DNA of 25,250 nt from Chloroflexota bacterium (GTDB lineage: Bacteria > Chloroflexota > Anaerolineae > B4-G1 > SLSP01): the NCBI GenBank assembly GCA_012798275.1, contig JAAZNO010000108.1, positions 1 to 25,250 on the forward strand. The letters run 5' to 3'. The translations under genes were made by a program, and so were the position numbers. Under the pieces are notes generated by a model. The model had not been told where the DNA came from, made no database searches, and worked only from the letters and a program-made list of their open reading frames with translations. This document shows, piece after piece, positions 16,038-23,913 of the stretch (the first letter of the stretch is position 1; every line of letters starts with the position of its first letter).

Positions 16038-16331
16038 TCACTCCTTCACGATGATCGGCGGCGTCCGAAAACAGCCGGCTTGCGCCTGTGGCGCGTTGAA
16101 CAACGCCTCATCCTGAGGCAGGGTGGAACCGGGAACGTCCTCGCGCAAGACGGTATGCAAGGGCAACACCGTCGCCGTCGGGGGAATCTGATGCGTGTCG
16201 AGCTCTTGGAGCGAAGCGACGTAGTCCAGGATCGCAGAGAGCTGCTCCTGGAACAGGACGATTTCATCGTCGGTGAGGGCCAATCGCGCCAGCGCAGCGA
16301 TCTGTCTCACCTCTTCTTGCGTCATCGGCAT
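16038..16331 (-). CDS. gatC: Asp-tRNA(Asn)/Glu-tRNA(Gln) amidotransferase subunit C
   Basis: GatC is a small subunit (97 residues) that wraps around GatA and GatB and stabilises the complex. [20 protein letters not shown] is the family N-terminus, [13 protein letters not shown] the conserved helix, and [11 protein letters not shown]...[10 protein letters not shown] the C-terminal part. The ATG at 16331 (MPMTQEE) has GAGG at 7 nt; the ATG at 16325 is equally possible. The longer open frame to 16448 lacks family similarity. Confidence 0.95.
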   Translation of the reverse strand: MPMTQEEVRQIAALARLALTDDEIVLFQEQLSAILDYVASLQELDTHQIPPTATVLPLHTVLREDVPGSTLPQDEALFNAPQAQAGCFRTPPIIVKE

Positions 16332-16651
16332 CCCTGGGCCTCGCGCCAACATCGCACAGGTATGTAGAAGGAGCTGCACTTTTTGCCCGCATTCTCTACG
16401 CTGCGCCGGTTTGGAGATAATGGCATCAGACGAGAGATCGTCTCCCATCTCCTACCTATGCTAACCGCACTCAGGATTAATACAAGTGAAGGGCTTCTAT
16501 GTTTTAGGGTGACAAGCTTACCCCGACCCGCTGCCCGACGCTGAAAAGCCCCACAAAGGATGAACATCGCGTCCCCGGCAAGGGATTTGGCTCTCCAAAC
16601 GAGGAACACGGCTTTTTCTTGTCGTGACCGGTCCTCGCCGGCGCCTGAGAC
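16332..16651. other. Divergent intergenic region between gatC and the protease operon
   Basis: About 320 nt with no convincing gene. On the minus strand TTGTAT and TAGCAT, spaced 16 nt (about 16463-16490), could be a weak promoter for gatC-gatA with a leader of about 130 nt. Minus-strand open frames of up to 166 codons cross this region, but they run through the protease gene and lack a credible start. Confidence 0.4.
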
Positions 16652-16679
16652 TTGCCTGAACGGGAGGGTGCGTTATACT
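16652..16679 (+). promoter_or_regulatory. Promoter of the M50 protease operon
   Basis: TTGCCT (16652-16657) and TATACT (16674-16679) are 16 nt apart, with a transcription start expected near 16686. This would leave the upstream ATG at 16690 almost without a leader and supports the second ATG at 16711 as the start of the protease. Confidence 0.6.
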
Positions 16680-16710
16680 CCAGGAAGTTATGAGAGTAAA
16701 GGGGGCCAAC

Positions 16711-17358
16711 ATGTTCACTCTTCCTACGGCGGATGAATTGCTCGCGCGCCTGATCGTCGTGCTCCTGGGGATACCGATCCACGAGTGGGCGCATGGCTTT
16801 GCCGCGCATCTGATGGGCGACACGACCCCGGAGCGCGAGGGACGGCTCACACTGAACCCGGCGACGCACCTCGATCCGTTTGGCACGCTCATGATTCTCC
16901 TGACTGGTTTTGGCTGGGGACGCGCCGCTCGCGTCAACCCCCATCTCATGTACAAAGTCCGCAATCCCCGCCTGGCGATGGCGCTCTCGGCGTTGGCCGG
17001 GCCGCTCTCAAACTTCATTCAGGCGGCTTTTTTCGCTGCCATCTTGCACCTGGGAGTGCTCAATCTGCTCCCCGAACAAGTGGCCGCGTGGTTATTCAGG
17101 GTCATCCTCTTAGTGATCATCGTCAACGTGGGCCTGATCGCGTTCAATCTCCTGCCAATTCCGCCGCTCGATGGCTCGCGCATCCTGGCGGGCGTCGCGC
17201 CGCCCGCGGTCGCCGATTTCATTGAGAGCCTGGAGCCGATCTCCATCTACATTCTTCTGGCCGTGCTCTTCATCCTCCCCCTCATCGGTCTGGACATCGT
17301 CGGCGCGATAATGACTCCCCTTTATAGCTTGTTGTTTCGTTTACTGGGCCTGTGGTGA
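16711..17358 (+). CDS. Site-2 protease (M50) family membrane metalloprotease
   Basis: A small intramembrane zinc protease of 215 residues without PDZ or CBS domains, like the minimal rhomboid-sized S2P-like group. HEWAH (24-28) provides two zinc His and the catalytic Glu in the first hydrophobic segment. NLLPIPPLDG (146-155) provides the third ligand, Asp154. Between them GPLSNFIQA matches the conserved membrane loop. The ATG at 16711 has AAAGGGGG at 6 nt; an ATG at 16690 with AGGA is possible. Substrates are unknown; such enzymes often release membrane-bound regulators, but no such partner is visible nearby. The HD-domain gene overlaps its 3' end. Confidence 0.92.
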   Translation: MFTLPTADELLARLIVVLLGIPIHEWAHGFAAHLMGDTTPEREGRLTLNPATHLDPFGTLMILLTGFGWGRAARVNPHLMYKVRNPRLAMALSALAGPLSNFIQAAFFAAILHLGVLNLLPEQVAAWLFRVILLVIIVNVGLIAFNLLPIPPLDGSRILAGVAPPAVADFIESLEPISIYILLAVLFILPLIGLDIVGAIMTPLYSLLFRLLGLW

Positions 17359-17900
17359 GCGCCAGACGGGTACGGTATCGGATCTCGCAATTCTGGCGCA
17401 CCTTGCGCGCCCCTTGCTGGCCGGTGGACCTGGAATACGCCGCGGCGCGCCTCACGCCGGAACTGCTGACGCTGTTCCGCCGGATGCCCCGCGCCGAGCA
17501 ACAGCACGGCATCGCCCTCTGCCGGGCGCTGGAAGCGCGCGGCCATCGCGCTGCCGATGTCCAGATCGCCACGCTGCTCCACGATTGCGGTAAAAGCGTC
17601 GCACCGCCTCGCCTCTGGGATCGGGTACTGGTCGTCCTGGGAGAAGCGTTTTTGCCGCGCCAGGCCGCGCGGTGGGCGGCCGAGGAAATCCCCCATGGAC
17701 TGACCCGCGGCTTCGTCATCCGCAAGCGCCATGCGGAATGGGGGGCAGCGCTCGCCCAACAGGCGGGAGCGTCGCCGCGCGCTGTCGCCCTCATCCGTGA
17801 GCATCATCGAGGGGCCAACGGCGCCCCGTCCCCCGCGGAGACTCTGGGACCGGATTTCGACGCGCTGCTGCGCACCCTGCAAGAACTGGATGATGCCTGA
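17352..17900 (+). CDS. HD-domain metal-dependent phosphohydrolase-like protein
   Basis: A protein of 182 residues with a single HD domain. His52 (EQQHGIAL) opens the domain and His77-Asp78 (LLHDCGKS) is the signature metal pair, followed by RKRHAEWGAALA and IREHHRG, which give the later His ligands. The fold is typical of HDIG/HDc nucleotide or phosphate-ester hydrolases, but the substrate is not evident. The start may be the GTG at 17352 or the one at 17355, which overlaps the protease stop as GTGA. The coupling suggests joint expression with the protease and the following glycosyltransferase. Confidence 0.85.
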   Translation: MVSARRVRYRISQFWRTLRAPCWPVDLEYAAARLTPELLTLFRRMPRAEQQHGIALCRALEARGHRAADVQIATLLHDCGKSVAPPRLWDRVLVVLGEAFLPRQAARWAAEEIPHGLTRGFVIRKRHAEWGAALAQQAGASPRAVALIREHHRGANGAPSPAETLGPDFDALLRTLQELDDA

Positions 17901-17903
17901 GAC

Positions 17904-19112
17904 ATGCCGAGCGACGAACGCCAACGCATCCTGATGATCGCGCCGACGTCCTTCTTCCTGGATTACGGCTGTCACGTCCGCATCCTGGAAGAGACGCAGG
18001 CGTTGCTCGCGCAAGGGATGGCGGTGCGCATTGCTACCTATTACATGGGACGCGACTGGCCCGGCCTCGATATCGTGCGTTCCGCGCCGACGCCCTGGCG
18101 CGCCGATTACGAGGTGGGGTCCTCGCGCCACAAGATCGCCTTCGACGCGCTGCTCTCACTGCGCGCGCTGGGGGAAGCGTTGCGCTGGCGTCCGCAGCTG
18201 ATTCACGGCCATCTGCACGAGGGCGCGCTGATCGGCAGTGTGCTGGCGCGATTGCTGCGGGTGCCCCTCGTCTTCGATTTCCAGGGCAGCATGACAGCGG
18301 AGATGGTGGATCACCATTTCATCCGGCCCGATACCCCGGCGTACTACTGGTGGCGGCGCCTCGAAGAGCGCATTGTGCAATTGCCCGACGCCATTGTCAC
18401 CAGCACGGTCCACAGCGCCGAGGTGCTCGCGCGCGATTTTGGCCGCCAGGATGGCGTGATCCCGCTGCCGGATAGCGTCAACCTCGATTTTTTCACCCCC
18501 GGTCGTCTCGCCCCCGACGCGCGCGCCGACCAACGCGCGGCTCTGGGAGTGCCGGCAGGACGTCAGGTCGTGGTCTATCTGGGGCTACTGGCGGATTACC
18601 AGGGCATTCCGCAGCTGCTCCAGGCCGCCGCGCAACTGCGGCGTCGCGGCTACGCCGTCTCGTTCCTGATCATGGGCTTTCCGGCCGTCGAGCGTTACCG
18701 GCAGATGGCGCGGGAGCTCGGCCTGACCGACGCGGATGTGATCTTCACCGGCAAAACCCGCTACGAGGAGGCGCCGGCCTATCTGGCGTTGGGGGACGTC
18801 GCCGTCGCCCCCAAGATTTCCGCCACTGAAGGCAGCGGCAAGATCCTCAATTACATGGCGATGGCGCTGCCGACCGTCGTGTACGATACGCCGGTCAGTC
18901 GGGAATATCTGGGGAAGTTGGGGATTTACGCCGAACCGCTGGGCGATGCGACGGCATTGGCGCGGGCGCTGGCGTTCATCCTGCGCAATCCCGTCGCCGG
19001 GCGCGACCTGGGCCTCCGGCTCCGCGAACGCGCCGCCCATGCCTTCTCCTGGCAACGCACCGGTCGTCAACTGCGGCGGCTCTACGAGGGCCTGTGGCAA
19101 GGGAAAAAGTGA
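17904..19112 (+). CDS. GT4-family (GT-B fold) glycosyltransferase
   Basis: A cytosolic or membrane-associated glycosyltransferase of 402 residues. The N-terminal Rossmann domain carries IHGHLHEGALIGSVLA. The C-terminal domain has VVVYLGLLADYQGI (about 222-236), VIFTGKTRYEEAPAYLALGDVAVAP and EGSGKILNYMAMALPTVVYD, the usual donor-binding pattern of GT4. There the usual second Glu of the EX7E motif appears replaced by Asn in KILNYMA. Donor and acceptor are unknown. The ATG is three bases after the HD stop. It ends the operon; the following 435 nt hold repeats and no clear gene. Confidence 0.92.
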   Translation: MPSDERQRILMIAPTSFFLDYGCHVRILEETQALLAQGMAVRIATYYMGRDWPGLDIVRSAPTPWRADYEVGSSRHKIAFDALLSLRALGEALRWRPQLIHGHLHEGALIGSVLARLLRVPLVFDFQGSMTAEMVDHHFIRPDTPAYYWWRRLEERIVQLPDAIVTSTVHSAEVLARDFGRQDGVIPLPDSVNLDFFTPGRLAPDARADQRAALGVPAGRQVVVYLGLLADYQGIPQLLQAAAQLRRRGYAVSFLIMGFPAVERYRQMARELGLTDADVIFTGKTRYEEAPAYLALGDVAVAPKISATEGSGKILNYMAMALPTVVYDTPVSREYLGKLGIYAEPLGDATALARALAFILRNPVAGRDLGLRLRERAAHAFSWQRTGRQLRRLYEGLWQGKK

Positions 19113-19201
19113 GGGGGTGCTGCTAAGTAGCTGTGCGGCATCGCGTGCTGGCCGATGTTTGCAGAAAAAAAATAGGGGTTTTGCAGAAAGTTGATTCTTA
19201 A

Positions 19202-19318
19202 TCTTCAGCAATCACCAGGAAATCTTGCGTTTTTCAGTCAGTGGCGGTACCTTTGTCACGCAAGTGATTTTTTTCGCTTATTTGCTGACTTGCTGACCTC
19301 TATTTTCGAAGGAGAGAC
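19202..19318 (-). repeat. Dispersed repeat, copy 6; right arm of an inverted pair
   Basis: Read on the minus strand this is GTCTCTCCTTCGAAAATAGAG, tail TCAGCAAGTCAGCAAATAAGCG, then the same 3' part as copy 5. It contains the 26-nt exact match (19236-19261). Compared with copy 5 it is about 8 nt shorter in the heptamer tail. Confidence 0.92.
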
Positions 19319-19444
19319 CCCGGATCACTGTTCAGCCTGGCATCAAGGAAAAACGCCTCATGGCGCTGCTTCACATCAACTTCAAATCGCGACGCTGCGC
19401 CTCGCTGTACTTCATCTAGCGAGGTGCACTAACTCCTGACTCAT
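19300..19444 (-). pseudogene. Possible frameshifted small gene
   Basis: A minus-strand ATG (19442-19444) has AAGGAGGAG about 8 nt upstream, the strongest ribosome-binding site in this stretch. It encodes only MSQELVHLAR before a TGA (19412-19414). One frame over, an open frame continues from about 19416 as DEVQRGAASRFEVDVKQRH... for 38 codons to a TAG at 19300-19302 inside the repeat head. A single indel would join them into a protein of about 48 residues. Third-position GC is low compared with the real genes here, so this may be chance. Confidence 0.22.
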
Positions 19445-19458
19445 GGTGACACTCCTCC

Positions 19459-19486
19459 TTGTTGGCCTGGGAGAATCATATATCAT
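19459..19486 (+). promoter_or_regulatory. Candidate promoter of the PII-like/transporter pair
   Basis: TTGTTG (19459-19464) and TATCAT (19481-19486) are 16 nt apart, about 60 nt before the start of the PII-like gene. The -10 box matches five of six positions and the -35 only three, so support is modest. Confidence 0.35.
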
Positions 19487-19547
19487 TCAGAGCATCATCA
19501 GCTCGCAGGTGTCGTAACCTTTTGTTCTTCTCTGAGGAGGCCCGCTC

Positions 19548-19898
19548 ATGTTCATGGTGATGTATGTCCTCGACAACCCCGACAAACTGGACGCCATTTT
19601 AGATGCCTGGGAAGCGGTAGGAGTCAGCGGCGTGACCATCATTGAAAGCAGCGGCATTTTCCGCCGACAGACGAAACACCGCCGCATCCCGATGCGCTTC
19701 GATTTTGAACAGCTCGTCGAACGCGCCGAACGCGGGAATTACACCCTGTTTACGCTTGTAGAAAATGAAGCCATGGTCGAACAGTGTGTGAGCGCTGTGG
19801 AAGATGTAGTCGGTGATCTGAGCACACCCAATACTGGCATTCTGGCCGCCTGGCCGCTCTCGATGGTGCGAGGGCTACCCAAACAAAACGTGCGCTAA
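19548..19898 (+). CDS. PII-like (GlnB superfamily) signalling protein
   Basis: A small protein of 116 residues with the ferredoxin-like beta-alpha-beta pattern of PII proteins: FMVMYVLD (2-9), helix KLDAILDAWEAVG, strand VTIIESSG, a charged loop of about 20 residues (RRQTKHRRIPMRFD) in the T-loop position, then YTLFTLVEN and helix MVEQCVSAVEDVVG. The C-terminal TPNTGILAAWPLSMVRGL resembles the closing strand of PII-like proteins. No uridylylation Tyr or canonical GlnB signature is seen, so it is a PII-like protein and not GlnB itself. PII-like proteins bind nucleotides and commonly regulate an adjacent transporter. The ATG is preceded by GAGGAGG. The transporter gene begins 15 nt after its stop. 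Confidence 0.7.
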   Translation: MFMVMYVLDNPDKLDAILDAWEAVGVSGVTIIESSGIFRRQTKHRRIPMRFDFEQLVERAERGNYTLFTLVENEAMVEQCVSAVEDVVGDLSTPNTGILAAWPLSMVRGLPKQNVR

Positions 19899-19913
19899 GA
19901 GGGAGAGGAGCAC

Positions 19914-20906
19914 ATGGTCTGGATCATCTTTCTTGTCAGCGCCGCCATTCTGGTGTTGGCCTCCATCAAACTGGCGGAGTATGGCGATGCAATCGCCTAT
20001 CGCACCAAACTCGGCGGCATGTTCATCGGCGTCCTGTTGATGGCAGGGGCGACTTCGCTGCCCGAATTTCTTACGGCAATCAATTCGCTGCAGCAAGGCG
20101 TGATTGGCCTGGCCGCCGGCAATATGCTGGGCAGCAACATGTTCAACATGGCTCTGGTAGGGCTGTTGGGGCTCATCTTCTACAAACAGCGCGTCTTACG
20201 GCAAGTCGCCATGCGCCATGCCTTGACTGCCAGCCTCGCTACCATGCTGATCGGCCTGGCAACTTTCTTTATCCTTGCCGACATTGATGTCAAAATCGGC
20301 TGGGTCGGGTTGGATAGCCTGCTGTTGATGGGAGCCTACATCGCAAGCGTCTGGCTTATCCGCCACAATGACCCTGCAAACGGCAATCCAGAAACGGCAG
20401 AGGTGGCAGAGGACGCTGGCGTGCCGCCTCTCAAGCGTGCCCTTCTCGGCTTTGTCCTGGCCGCAGCCGTGTTGATCCTGGTAAGCCCTCGGTTAGTGCA
20501 AAGCAGCGTCGAGATCGCGGAGATCACCGGATTGGGAGCAAGTTTCGTGGGAACGGCGCTCCTGGCGCTCATCACCTCGCTGCCAGAACTGATCGCTGCC
20601 ATTGCTGCTGCGCGCCTGGGCGCCTATGACATGGCGCTGGGCAACCTCTTCGGCAGCAACATCTTCAATATGTTCGCCCTCGGCTTGACCGACGTGTTCT
20701 ACACAGGGGGGCGACTTCTCGGTATGATTGATCCGGAGTTCGCGCTGGTGGGGTTGCTGGGGCTGCTGCTCACCTGCCTGGGCCTCATCGGCAATCAAGC
20801 GCGCCAGGCGCGTCGCATCTGGGTAGTGGAAATTGACGCCTTGCTGCTGGTAGTGGGGTATTTCGCGAGCCTATGGCTATTGTATAGCCGGGGAATCGGC
20901 CTATAG
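19914..20906 (+). CDS. Sodium/calcium exchanger (CaCA) family membrane transporter
   Basis: A membrane protein of 330 residues, the size of bacterial YrbG-type exchangers. It has the two inverted alpha-repeats of the family: GATSLPE (45-51) with GNMLGSNMFN (69-78), and ITSLPE (220-225) with GNLFGSNIFN (243-252). These motifs supply the acidic and polar residues that bind cations at the centre of the membrane. About ten hydrophobic segments are visible, with a hydrophilic linker near 145-165. Exchange of Na+, K+ or H+ for Ca2+ is expected of the family, but the actual ions are not readable. GGGAGAGGAG precedes the ATG. It converges on the LCP gene across 78 nt without a clear terminator. Confidence 0.92.
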   Translation: MVWIIFLVSAAILVLASIKLAEYGDAIAYRTKLGGMFIGVLLMAGATSLPEFLTAINSLQQGVIGLAAGNMLGSNMFNMALVGLLGLIFYKQRVLRQVAMRHALTASLATMLIGLATFFILADIDVKIGWVGLDSLLLMGAYIASVWLIRHNDPANGNPETAEVAEDAGVPPLKRALLGFVLAAAVLILVSPRLVQSSVEIAEITGLGASFVGTALLALITSLPELIAAIAAARLGAYDMALGNLFGSNIFNMFALGLTDVFYTGGRLLGMIDPEFALVGLLGLLLTCLGLIGNQARQARRIWVVEIDALLLVVGYFASLWLLYSRGIGL

Positions 20907-20984
20907 CGCGGGAGCGGCGCCGATGGCACTCTGAGGGAAAGCGGCAAACGGAGCAGAGCTACACGCTCAGGGAAAACTTCAACC

Positions 20985-22337
20985 CTACGGCTCAGCGTAG
21001 TCGCGTCCCAGGATGATGACGATGTCGTATTCCGCGGTAGGATTGTCCCCCTGCACCAGGGCGGAGTCGGGGAGCTGCAACAGCGCGAGCAGCCGTTGCG
21101 CCGTGTGAGGCAGGCTGCGGTTCATGATGACCAGGCTGCTCTCATAGTCCTGCCGGTCGGCGTTGCTGTAGGAGGTCACGGGAATCCGGTTCTCCTTGAG
21201 GTACTCCGCCGTCGCGTAAGCCAGCCCCTCGCGCTGCGTGCCGTTCAGCACCAGGAGGGTCGCGCCCTCCTCGGCAGCGCCGTTATCCTCTACCGCCGGG
21301 CCAATCCAAAACACGAAGTCGCGGCGCTCCCGAATGCGATCGTGAATCGGGACGAGGACCTGCCAGCCCTCCGGCGTCTCCCAGGACAGTGTGCTGCTTT
21401 CGTCAATGACGGCAAAACGGATGTTGTCGGAGGTCACTTCCCGCGCCAACCCGGCAAGCGCCAGCAGCTGGTCAAACTTGAGGCTGGTCGCAAGCGAGCT
21501 TTCCACCTTCGAATACAGCTCCGGCGCTTTGGCGAGCAGCTGCGCCAGCACCTCAGGCCGGCTCACCCGCTCTAACACGGCCTGGATGACTTGCTGCTGG
21601 CGCCGGGCGCGGTCGAAATCGCCGTTGCCGCTGTGACGGGTGCGCGCGTATTTGAGCGCCATGTCGCCATAGAAATGCTGCAGACCGGCCTCGATGTAGA
21701 GCGGCTCATAGCCGTAGTTGTTGTCGGGATAGAGGGGGTCATCAATCGTCTCCGGCACTTCGATGTCAATGCCGCCGATCTCATCCACGAAGGTCACGAA
21801 CGCCTCAAAGTTGATGCGCACGTAGTGATCAATGTGAATTCCCAGGTTGCGCTCGACCGTCAATGCCGCCAGCGCCGGCCCCCCGCCGGGATAATCATAG
21901 AGATCCCCCAGGTAGTGCGCCGTGTTGATGCGCCCATAGCCGGAAGTGGGGATCTCGACCCACAGGTCGCGCGGGATGGAAAGCACTCCCGCCTCCAGGG
22001 TGACGGGGTCGAGCGTGAGGACCATCATGGTGTCGGTGCGCCAGGCGGGTTCATTCCACTGAGCGCGCTCATCAATGCCCAACAGCAACACGGTGAGGCG
22101 CTCTGTGCCGGTCCATTTGGGCAGGGACTGTCCCTCCGGGAAGACGACATTCTCACTCGGGGGCTGCTTCTCCGTGGCCGTGAAATCTGGCAGCAACTCC
22201 GAAGCCGCCGCCATCTCCCGCACGCGGAAAAATGTCACCACTGCCGCCGTGCCGGTGACGATCACATAGATCAGCACCAGCCCAAGCCGCATCAGCGTCT
22301 TGAAAGTTTTGGTCCGCGTAGCGTCCTGTTGTGCCAT
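20985..22337 (-). CDS. LytR-CpsA-Psr (LCP) family protein with LytR_C domain
   Basis: A single-pass membrane protein of 450 residues (helix about 19-38). LCP proteins transfer undecaprenyl-phosphate-linked glycopolymers to the cell wall. LLLGIDER, TDTMMVLTLDP and SIPRDLWVEIP hold the acidic and Arg residues of the pyrophosphate site, with GGIDIEVPETIDDP and KYARTRH further on. The last 110 residues are a LytR_C domain (TLLVLNGTQREGLAYATAEYL). The ATG at 22337 lies only a few bases after the expected transcription start, so the mRNA may be leaderless; the GTG at 22340 is an alternative. It is a tandem paralogue of the next upstream gene. Confidence 0.94.
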   Translation of the reverse strand: MAQQDATRTKTFKTLMRLGLVLIYVIVTGTAAVVTFFRVREMAAASELLPDFTATEKQPPSENVVFPEGQSLPKWTGTERLTVLLLGIDERAQWNEPAWRTDTMMVLTLDPVTLEAGVLSIPRDLWVEIPTSGYGRINTAHYLGDLYDYPGGGPALAALTVERNLGIHIDHYVRINFEAFVTFVDEIGGIDIEVPETIDDPLYPDNNYGYEPLYIEAGLQHFYGDMALKYARTRHSGNGDFDRARRQQQVIQAVLERVSRPEVLAQLLAKAPELYSKVESSLATSLKFDQLLALAGLAREVTSDNIRFAVIDESSTLSWETPEGWQVLVPIHDRIRERRDFVFWIGPAVEDNGAAEEGATLLVLNGTQREGLAYATAEYLKENRIPVTSYSNADRQDYESSLVIMNRSLPHTAQRLLALLQLPDSALVQGDNPTAEYDIVIILGRDYAEP

Positions 22338-22348
22338 CACAAGCCTCG

Positions 22349-22357
22349 ATTATACCA
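22349..22357 (-). promoter_or_regulatory. Extended -10 promoter (TGGTATAAT) of the first LCP gene
   Basis: TGGTATAAT on the minus strand combines a perfect -10 with the TGn extension, 11 nt before the ATG. No good -35 is present. The same TGGTATAAT precedes the other LCP gene (23914-23922). Confidence 0.6.
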
Positions 22358-22377
22358 CAGGTGCCCATCCATTATAC

Positions 22378-22416
22378 AACATCAAACGTCCGGCGAACCC
22401 CAAAGGTTCCCGGACG
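22378..22416 (-). terminator. Intrinsic terminator between the two LCP genes
   Basis: The arms 22387-22399 and 22405-22416 pair over twelve bases with one bulged C (CGTCCGG-c-GAACC with GGTTCCCGGACG), followed on the minus strand by TTTGATGTTG. It lies 18 nt past the stop of the gene ending at 22435, so the paralogues are separate transcription units. Confidence 0.65.
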
Positions 22417-22434
22417 CAAGGGGGCGCTCGCTGC

Positions 22435-23793
22435 TCAAGGAGACGTTGGCGGACCGGGGTAATCGGCGCCGAGAAGAAGGGTGATGTCTTGCGCGGCAGC
22501 GGCATTCGAGGCCGTAACGATGGCGCTCTGCGGCAGGCCCAACAGGGTCGCCAGACGCGCCGCCGTCGCCGGTTTGGGGCGATTGAGAATGATCATCGTG
22601 GTCGCGTAGTCCGCGCGGTCGGCGTTCCCAAAGGCCGCCACGGCCACCCCCTGCCCCTTGAGGTACTCCGCCGTGCTCGCCGCCAGCCCGGCGCGCCCGG
22701 TGCCGTTCAACACGCCGATGGTCGCGCTTTCCTGCTCCACGGTCTGTGACGCCAGTTCGGCGCCCCCAAAGACGTAATCGCGCACCTCACGGATCCGATC
22801 GCGCAAGGGGATCAGCACCTGTGCGCCTTCGGGGGTGATGTAGTTCTCCGTGCAGGTGCTATCAATGACCGCAAAGCGGATCTGGGTACGATCCACTTTG
22901 ACCGCCAGCCCGGCCAGAGCGAGCACCTCATCGAGGGTCAGGTCCGTGCTCACGGACTGATCCATGAGGGTGTAGAGCTCGCCAAGCCTCGGGGCGAGCT
23001 GCGGCAGCAGGTTGAGGCTGCTGACCCGCTCCAGGACTGCCAGCAACACCTGCTGTTGACGGCGCGCCCGTTCGAAGTCGTTGCTATCGTGGCGGGTGCG
23101 GGCATACTTCAACGCCATGGCGCCATCGAAATGCTGCTGTCCCGCCGGAATGTAGAGCGGATCGTAGCCGTAGTTATTGTCCGGGTAAAGGGGATCGTTG
23201 ATCGGCTCCGCCACGTAGACGTCAATCCCGCCGATGAGGTCTACCAGATCCACAAAGCCCTGGAAGTTGAGGCGCACGTAATATTGAATGGGGATACCCA
23301 GGTTGTACTCGACGGTTTCCCGCGCCAGGGCCGGGCCGCCGCCGGGATAGTTGTACATCTCCCCCAGCCGGTACGCGGTGTTAATGCGCCCCTGATTGTA
23401 GCCCGGAATCGGCACCCACAGGTCGCGGGGGATGGAAAGCACCCCCGCCTGCAGCGTCGTCGGATCAAGCGTGAGCACCATCATCGTGTCGGTGCGTGCC
23501 ATGCCGTTTTCCTGCGGACGCTCGTCCACCCCCAGGAGCAGCAGGTTCACCCGCTCCGTTCCCTTCCAGCCGGGGATCACCTGCCCAAACCGCCGCTCGA
23601 CATTGGGGCTGTCAGAACCATCCGAGGCGCTCAGGCCGGGCACGATTCCCGAATCGGAGAGCAGGCCGCGGCCGACTGAAAGCAACAGCGCTCCCCCCAC
23701 GAGGATGATGATAGCGAAAACGACCAGTAACACGCCCGTCATGACCGCCGGCGCACGGTTTTTTTTGCGAATCATAGTCGCTCTGCGTGACAT
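22435..23793 (-). CDS. LytR-CpsA-Psr (LCP) family protein with LytR_C domain, second paralogue
   Basis: Same architecture as its neighbour, 452 residues: one N-terminal membrane helix (about 17-41), the LCP domain (LLLGVDERP, TDTMMVLTLDP, SIPRDLWVPIP, GGIDVYVAEPINDP, KYARTRHDSNDFERARRQQQ) and a C-terminal LytR_C domain (IGVLNGTGRAGLAASTAEYL). The two proteins align almost end to end and share long identical motifs, which indicates tandem duplication; they differ mainly in the extracytoplasmic stalk and the C-terminal part. MSRRATM or the later MIRKKNR could be the start, and neither has a strong ribosome-binding site. It probably anchors surface glycan made by the nearby glycosyltransferases, though the substrate is unknown. 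Confidence 0.94.
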   Translation of the reverse strand: MSRRATMIRKKNRAPAVMTGVLLVVFAIIILVGGALLLSVGRGLLSDSGIVPGLSASDGSDSPNVERRFGQVIPGWKGTERVNLLLLGVDERPQENGMARTDTMMVLTLDPTTLQAGVLSIPRDLWVPIPGYNQGRINTAYRLGEMYNYPGGGPALARETVEYNLGIPIQYYVRLNFQGFVDLVDLIGGIDVYVAEPINDPLYPDNNYGYDPLYIPAGQQHFDGAMALKYARTRHDSNDFERARRQQQVLLAVLERVSSLNLLPQLAPRLGELYTLMDQSVSTDLTLDEVLALAGLAVKVDRTQIRFAVIDSTCTENYITPEGAQVLIPLRDRIREVRDYVFGGAELASQTVEQESATIGVLNGTGRAGLAASTAEYLKGQGVAVAAFGNADRADYATTMIILNRPKPATAARLATLLGLPQSAIVTASNAAAAQDITLLLGADYPGPPTSP

Positions 23794-23913
23794 GGCATCA
23801 AACTCTTTCAGCCCTGGAAATGCTTGAGATCAAGAAAGCGTCCCTGCGCTTAGCGCGGGGATGCGAAAACTGCATTGAGGTCTGGCCCCCCGCGTCGCAA
23901 TCCCCTATGGGCC

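Noticed and set aside
16518..17018. 166-codon minus-strand frame near the protease promoter
   Set aside because: More than half is antisense to the M50 protease and the rest is unstructured intergenic DNA; no ribosome-binding site.
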